7,246 nucleotides of DNA, taken from contig WFRI01000058.1 in the NCBI GenBank assembly GCA_015486615.1, positions 1-7,246 of the forward strand, written 5' to 3'. The notes beneath the pieces are model-generated. The model was not told the origin of the DNA. It did not search any database and saw nothing but the letters and a program-made list of their open reading frames with translations. Each line of letters starts with the position of its first letter. Position 1 is the stretch's first letter. Origin of the DNA: Candidatus Omnitrophota bacterium (lineage in GTDB: Bacteria > Omnitrophota > Gorgyraeia > Duberdicusellales > Duberdicusellaceae). Positions 1-6,900 of this stretch are shown here, piece by piece. A program made the position numbers and the translations under genes.

Positions 1-1
1 C

Positions 2-901
2 TGGCCGGAAAATTATATGTCTTTGTGCAGAAAGATTTTGAATAGTTCAGTTAATGAAAATATTTTGGGCGATTTAATAGAGGCTGTAAATGATGAATAT
101 TTATCTGTTTTGGAGAAACTAAATAAATTGCGGGTAAATGACGATGCTGAGTTATTCCGGAAGAAAATGGAAGAACTTGATATTTTCGCAGATAACATCA
201 AGTTTTTATGGAATACTGTTTATAACAGTGATGTATTGCGTGTAAAGTTAGGGGATAGCGGTTTAAACAGTGTGGCTTCTTTTTTAGAGAGAATCAAGGC
301 GCTGCCATTTCTTATATTCTATATAAAGTTTTTCTCGCCGATATTGACGGCTCCAGATAAGATACATAGAGTAGGAACTCTTATAGAATATGTTGAAGGG
401 TCGGTTTATAAGTATATAGAGTATTCTCTACCCGGGGGCAATTATTGGACGACTTTGGAAAACAGTCCTGAAGGCAGGGTCGAGATGGCAATGTATATTT
501 TGAGGGAATTGGAGAATATTTTGTTTCTTTTAAAATGGAGAAGTGCTGTATTTATAGGATACGGGCCGTCTATGCATCCGGTGTATGCTATAGATCCTTT
601 GCCTCTATTGCCGGCTTTTTTGGATTCTCAGGGAGGAGTCAGCCAGCCGCGTTTATTTGAATTTATAAGAACTGCAAGTTGTAATTTTCCACGCCATATC
701 AGGGATCTTATTACTAAGGCTTCTATTGGAATTAAAATGTTGACGGATAACAACTTTTTGCCCAAGGATATATTGGCGTCTTCTTCAATTGAGGCGGCAG
801 ATAAAGCGCTGGAGCCTTTGTTTAGAGAGGGATTTATCCTGCAGAAAGACGGGGGTGTTTTTGCCGCTAATAATCTGATAAATTGGGCAAAGGAATACGG
901 A
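2..901 (+). other. Unrecognised N-terminal region of the fragment; possible winged helix at its end
   Basis: Residues 1-300 of the fragment. I recognise no family. The first 100 residues look helical and charged (for example the stretch around LNKLRVNDDAELFRKKMEEL). A more hydrophobic stretch follows near residues 101-115 (LPFLIFYIKFF), too short and mixed to call a membrane helix with confidence. Residues about 234-300 (bases 701-901) read helix, helix, then a hairpin-like LEPLFREGFILQKDGGVF. This is the pattern of a winged-helix DNA-binding domain, seen by shape only. No catalytic motif is visible. Confidence 0.35.
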
Positions 902-3900
902 CATCCTATGGACGATATATGGGTTGGCGCCGGCACATCAAGGAAGCGCAGGCTTTACCGGATAGCGGTTGAGTGGGATTTATTTAAGTCTGTCTCTGAG
1001 CAGGCAGGGAGAATTATATCTATAGATGACGGCAGTGCGCTCTATGTATTTGAAGGCGATGGGTGGAGTAAGCAGAAAAGCCGTATGGGCATTGTGCAAT
1101 GGCGCAATCCATATTGCATAACTAAAAGAAAAAAGTATGCTGTTTATAAATCTGCCGAAGACAGGCTTATTTTTATAGGGCGCGGCACAGATTTTATAGT
1201 AGTATTTGATATCTTTAATCACCGCTGGGTGAAGATTCCTTTCGTTAGGGGGGAAAAATCCCGCCTTATCAAGCATCTTCCTTTAGAATGGAGACAGATA
1301 AAAGAGAGGAAGAAATTCTCGAGGCAGAGCAATAAAGAATATGGGGTGAAGATTAATAAGGTGCTACTTTCACTTTCCTTCAAAGGTTCTCTTTTAGCCG
1401 GCATTAATAATAAAAAATGGGATGTGTTTATTGAGCTTGAGGGTGATGATGAATACCAAAATGGCAGGTTATCTTATATTGTAAAATATAAGAGGGACGC
1501 AAGAGAGGAAATTAAGGCAGTTATTTATATTAAAGACAATAAGTTTTATTATGACGAGGCTTTTAGGTTTCCAATAACAGGCAGAAAAGGCAGGCATATC
1601 TGTTTTAATGATTATAGAGGAAGTAAATTAAGGCTGGACGGATATTTTATCAATCTGAGACTTCCCGAGAAAAAACTTTTTGTTTTAGAGGAGGGGCGGC
1701 ACGTCCGAGTTGACTTAGGCGGCATTGTTTGGCGGCTTCCTAAAAAATATGAAACATTGGTTAAGGCGGCAGAAGAGGGAAGGCTCTGGCTTAGAGGGAT
1801 GTGGCCTCTGGGTTATATAGAAGTTGCAGAGGAAAAAGGCGGGAAGTTCTACTCTATTTTAAAAATTCCTTTTGATATTGCTGGAAGGGTCTTGTCACCA
1901 CAGGGCAGAAAACCTGTTAAATATCAGGGCCGGGATTTATTGTTATTCCCTGAGAGGAAACTGCATCCTTCGCTGGCAGATATAGGCAGGGATATTTTAA
2001 CTACTTATTGTATGAATTATTGTATAAAAGAAGAGAAGTTAGAGTTTAAGCATAGAATAGGCGAAAAAGGACTTTTTGCCGGCGGAGGTAGAGTAGGAAT
2101 TACAGTCTTTGTCGGTATAAGGGATTCTTATTTTGAAGATGTGCAAAGCGGCAGGATAGAGGTCATGGTAATCCGTTATCCGGCTGAGAAATATTTATGG
2201 AGGCTAAAGATAGATAATACGCTCGTAGAAGAGGTATGGTTTTATAAGGGCGGGAGAAAAGTGGTTAGCTTAAGAGGCGGGTATGCATTTAGTAAGGATA
2301 AGCGGGGATGGCGGCTGGATGAGGTATTTCCTTATTTAAAGGATTATCCGGTTTGGATAAATCTTAAGCCCGAATATCTTAGGAAGCAGATATCTTTGTC
2401 GCCGCATACCAGAGTTATTTTTCCCAAATGTTACTCCGGGTATGTATTGTGGTCATCGGCTGAATGGAGGCTGGTGTGGGATAAGAAAAATAGTTGTATG
2501 TGGCTTGAGAATCTCGATAAAGAGCTTAAGGTAAAATTTAAGGTAAAATTAGCGGAAGTAATCCCGGATGATACGAATCAAAGGTTTCTGTTAAAAAGGC
2601 CGGGCGATGCAGGGTATCTAAGGAATTCTCAGGGAGAGTTTCTTTATATTCCTTATAAAGGCAGTTTTCTGCATAAAGGGGTATCTTTTTTCACTCTTTG
2701 GCAGATAGCGCCGTTTTTAAAGATAAAAAGCAGAAAGGATTTAATAGAGTTTGTCCGTCTTAATAATAAGGAAAGCGAGTTTCCAGTTGGGTTTGGTTCT
2801 GATGACTGGAGTAATTTTCCCGGATACGGCACACCGGCTATGCTGGATATGATAGAGTATGTCTTGGGCATTATAGTGTTAGGACTTTCGAAAGAGAGCC
2901 TTTACCACAAACGGATAAGTTTTCTTAGAAGCATTATTGCCCAATACAGAGAAGCATTATTGTCTGTCAATGATATATTGGCAAAACCAATAACCCATTC
3001 TTCGCAGTTATCAGAAGAAAATGAGAAAACATTGTTTATGGCGTATGATTTGTTGAGAAATACAGAGATGCATAAGAAAATAGAAGAATATATTTTGGGA
3101 GTATTTGATTCTTACATTACAACAATGGTTAACAATTCAGCGAATAAATGTCCATTTTTGGATAGAGAGGCAGTTATTTCTGATCTTAAACTCAGGGCAT
3201 TAGAATCTATTCGTCGTTTTCGCTGGGAAAAAGGGAGATTGAAGTCCTTTATTGTTGAGGCGATGAAATGGGGGATGAATAAGAGGAATAAGAGGAAAAA
3301 TAGCGGAATGCTGGGAATGCCGTCAGGGATGGTATGTTCCTTAGATGAGCCGATTAAGGATGATGATGATGGAGATTCTCTGCTAGATTTGATTCCAGAC
3401 TCAAACTCTCCCAGGCCGGAAACCAGGATAGAAGAGCTACAAGAAGGGCAACAAAGAAAGGAACAGATAGAAAGGCTTTTGTCTTGTTTGTCTCCCCGAG
3501 AGCAGGACATATTGCGTATGCATTTTAGTGATGGTCTTTCCTTAGAGAAGATAGGGGAGCGGCTGGGTATTAGCAGACAGAGAGCCCACCAAATAGAAAA
3601 TGAGGCATTGAAAAAAATAAACCCGCAGACAGCAGACAATACGCCTAAGGCAGGCGGGGCTAAGACATCTTCTGCATCCTCAGCGGTGTTATTAAACTGC
3701 AGAGCTTCCAGCGGCATTAAATCTTCCAGGGCTGATGTTGGATTCCCACGTAAATTAATGTCTAAAAGAAGGCCTGAATTATTGGGATATAATAGAAGAA
3801 AAGGTATTGGGTTAAAAATGTTGAAAGAAAACTATGCGGCGATTTATATTCGAATATGTGCTATTGCGCATAACGCTGCCGCCGCTATTGGGTTAAGAAT

Positions 3901-6900
3901 AAGAAGGATTAATATTGGGGTATCTCAAAAGGATACTATTATGACTGTGACATTTTTCAATGACGGTTCTATAGAATTAAACGGTTTTATGGAGTTTTGG
4001 GATAAGTTAGCGTTGCTTTATGAGGAAATAAGTGGGGTGGATAATCAATCTTTAAAAAATTACTGTCTTAAAAATATTGATAAGATTATTAAATCGGTTG
4101 TATGGCATGAGATTTATGGCCATGGACACCCTGGAGCCAGTATTTCAGAAATTGAGGCAGACGAGGAATTAATGTATATGATGGGCGAGATTGTTGATTA
4201 TGATATGAGGCAGAAAAACCACAGAATGAAGGTTTTACTTGAAAGAGTTGCCAATCTTTATGCAGGAGGGCTTGATGCAAGCCAGTATATTCCTAATACA
4301 GCAGCATTTTTGTGGTACTCACTTGTTTTTGCGATACATTATCCACTTATAATAAAAGATAAAAAGGTAATATCTAGAATTGTTGAATCCTATCTGACAG
4401 GTTCTTTGCTCTATCCTTATATGGAAAGAAAAGAAATAAGAGATAAAGTTATTGAAGAAATCGTTTCCATAAATAATATGTTTAACGCGGCGTTTAAACA
4501 TATTAACAGATTAGGGAGCAGCCCGGTGGCAGCAAGATTACTCTGTGAGCCTTTCGGACAATGGGGTAGGCAAGCTCACAACTCACAAGATAAAAATAGG
4601 CAACACCCACAACGCGATACAAATGGCGGCTTTACCCCGTTAGAGAAAGTTCACCCTGTTGGAAATTTATCTCTAACAGGGTGGAGAGAAGACATAGACA
4701 CTGACGGTGGTTTAACGCCACCGCGTGTCTGCGTGCGACGCACAGGCAGGCCTGTCTGCGTGCGACGCACAGGCTGGCCTGTCTGCGTGCGACGCACAGG
4801 CTGGCCAGCGAAAACCGTTAGAGAGAATTCTCTAACGGGGTTTACTTCTTTAAAGGTGTATTTTGCGGCCGTGATGTTTACATCTGTTTTTCTTCTCCCT
4901 CAACCGGCGCGGGCAGATAGTTATTTAGCTTTTTCAAAAGCAGGCGGGTTCTTGCAGAGTTATCTTGTCCTGTTTTTATGCCTGGCTCCGCTATTCTTTT
5001 TATTGGATACATTCTTTACTTTTGCCCTGCGCTTTTTATCCCGGCTGATTTACGTAGTGAGAATTCTTAAAATTAATAGAGACAAAGAAAAAGAGCGCCG
5101 CAGAGAAAAAGAGCATTCTAACAAGCCTGCCGCTCTCCCTATGCGTATCCAGATGCGCCGCGAGTATACAGATTTTTTAAGCTTTGAAGACAGAGAATTT
5201 TTTAAATCTTGGAAATCTTCTATAATGCCTTTCTCTTTAAATTCTTCTCCAGATGAACAGGCTAAGAAAAAAGATTCTGAACACTGTGTTCACTATGTTA
5301 AATTAGAGAAGAGAAGAGATTTTGAAGAGTTAAACAGTTCTTTTTCAGTCGTTAGTAAAGAAGAGGCAGGAAGCAAGGGCGAAGATAATGAAATATTTAA
5401 GCGAATGAAAAGTTTAGCTAAAAAGCGCGGGATTAAAAAAGAAGAAGGAAAAAACCCAGGCCTGGCGGCGGGGAAGCCGCATGTTACAAGGCTATCGGAA
5501 GGAAATTCCAGCAGTTCGATTGAGACGGACTTAAGTGGTATTGATTCAACGTTTTTAGAGCAGTTTATGGACGAAGACCCTTTGCGTCGTTTAGAAGCCA
5601 TAAAGAAACTTCTGAATTCCTATCCGCATTTAACCAAGCAGATTCGCGCCAGCTGGCAGAGGCTTCCATATCTTAATCCTTATTACCACTATTGTATCTA
5701 TCAGGAAGATGAGTTAATCTTAGACGTCAGTTTCTTATTGCAAGAGCTTACTCTTTATAAGAGTTACAAAACTTATTTTATGGTTTTGCCATCTTCCTTT
5801 TGGAAGGGGCTTAAGTGGCAAGATGTGCTTTCCATTAAACTTTCTTCTAAACCACATTCTAAAGGAGAGAGAACGACTGTCAAAGCTGTCCTTGAGCGTC
5901 AAGGATTAAAGAGCTTGACGCAGATGGACAGTTTACCATTCGAAAGAGGAGGATATATTAGCTTTTGTCATTATACTGATAGTGTGGATTTTTACGAACG
6001 CGGTTCCAATGAAATATCATATACCCAAGCTTTTATTTATCTTAACGAGCGCGGGGAGATTGTTACGAGTGGCCTTGGATTTGGTGAACTTATCGCTAAT
6101 AATAATGTTGACAATATCCTTTTGGTTCATTTCCATCCAGGAGTAGATATTATGCCTTCGCCGGCGGATTTTGAGGCGATTATAGAGCATAAAATAGCAA
6201 GTTTAATTATAAGCGGTGAAAATGGTATAGGTAAAATCTGGATTTGGAATGACTTCTCTTTGTGCCAGAAGTTTCTCACGGCCTACCGTCAGGGGAAGAT
6301 TATTGGCGGCGCCCTCGCATTTCAGCTATTATTTAATGACTTTCTCTTATCGATTGATGTGAACATTTCTTCTTTTCCGCCGGTTAAAGAAGGGAAATTT
6401 AAAGATACCCCATCTAAAAATAAAAGGGCTCTTTCTCCTAGCAACGGAAGAAAACTTTCATCTTCGGCAGTAAACCCCGTTAGAGAATTATCTCTAACGA
6501 TTTCCTCTGGCCTGCCTGTGCGTCGCACGCAGACAGGCGGCGGCATTAAACCACCATCAATGTCTACATCTCCCCTGCCACCGATTTTGCCGGCGGCTTT
6601 CTCTAACGGGGTAAATAAGGAATGTAATGGGAAAACTGCTGACCGGCCAAGATGGAGAAACCAGATGATAAACAAACTGGCCGCCAGCAGCGGGATTTTG
6701 TCAATTTCACCTCAACAGGATTATTTAAATGTCCCAATAGCGAATGAATTAATAGAGCAGGATAAACGTATTCGCCGTGTATTGGAGAAACGTTTGGGCA
6801 TTCCTGTTTCCTGTTTTAATCACCATGGGAATATGTGGCCTTGGTCCCGGGAATTATTTGAAAAAGGGGTTTCATCTGGAGATGATGCGTTGATTATTTT

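Larger units (their letters stand above)
4635..4840 (+). mobile_element. MITE-like palindromic repeat element, copy 1 (206 bp), translated in frame
   Basis: It begins CCCCGTTAGAGAAAG and ends TTCTCTAACGGGG, giving an inverted terminal repeat of at least 11 bp (CCCCGTTAGAG). It is flanked on both sides by the direct repeat TTTA. It carries an inner hairpin near the left end, a triple 27-bp tandem repeat in the middle and a 10-bp-stem hairpin at the right end. There is no room for a transposase, so any movement would need one in trans. Insertion plus duplication adds 210 bp, exactly 70 codons. It is translated as residues 1545-1613 (PLEKV, then WREDIDTDGGLTPP, then three VCVRRTG units, then VRENSLTGF). 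The peptide is Arg- and Cys-bearing with no recognisable fold. The element resembles Rickettsia palindromic elements in lifestyle, not in sequence. Confidence 0.85.
4631..4844. repeat. TTTA target-site duplication flanking element copy 1
   Basis: TTTA at 4631-4634 and TTTA at 4841-4844 abut the two CCCC/GGGG ends directly. As a direct repeat it is not explained by the inverted symmetry of the element. The same four bases flank copy 2 in the same orientation relative to the element, which supports a true 4-bp duplication and a TTTA target preference. Confidence 0.75.
6471..6615. repeat. TAAA target-site duplication flanking element copy 2
   Basis: TAAA at 6471-6474 and TAAA at 6612-6615 abut the element ends. 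Read in the element's own orientation this is TTTA on both sides, identical to the duplication around copy 1. Confidence 0.75.

Noticed and set aside
3644..3716. Possible decayed third element copy in the Ser/Ala linker (GCAGGCGGGG and GGCATTAAA text)
   Set aside because: Only very short matches to the elements; no terminal repeat, no palindromic core and no flanking TTTA pair.
4262..4275. AGGAGG followed by ATG, like a ribosome binding site and start
   Set aside because: The ATG is out of the main frame and that frame soon stops; the purine run simply encodes Ala-Gly-Gly.
4727..4806. Possible CRISPR array
   Set aside because: The 27-bp units abut each other with no variable spacers, and the same core occurs singly and inverted at 6514-6538.
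4815..4840. Hairpin as a transcription terminator
   Set aside because: It has no T-tract, sits inside the open frame, and its counterpart at 6478-6499 is also inside the coding sequence.
5457..5466. Perfect 10-bp palindrome CCAGGCCTGG
   Set aside because: Short, inside the coding linker, with no second copy or flanking structure; probably chance.
13..5601. Many minus-strand open stretches of 60-200 codons (for example 3112-3717)
   Set aside because: They lie antisense to a continuous 2415-codon + frame, have Ser/Leu/Phe-rich shadow composition, no domain motifs and no convincing ribosome binding sites.
5946..5956. GAGGAGG stretch resembling a strong ribosome binding site
   Set aside because: No suitably placed start codon follows, and the main frame continues through it.
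6322..6675. Minus-strand open stretch of 117 codons over element copy 2
   Set aside because: Its middle repeats the peptide of copy 1 because the element is the same sequence inverted; the rest is an antisense shadow. Informative about the element, but not a gene.
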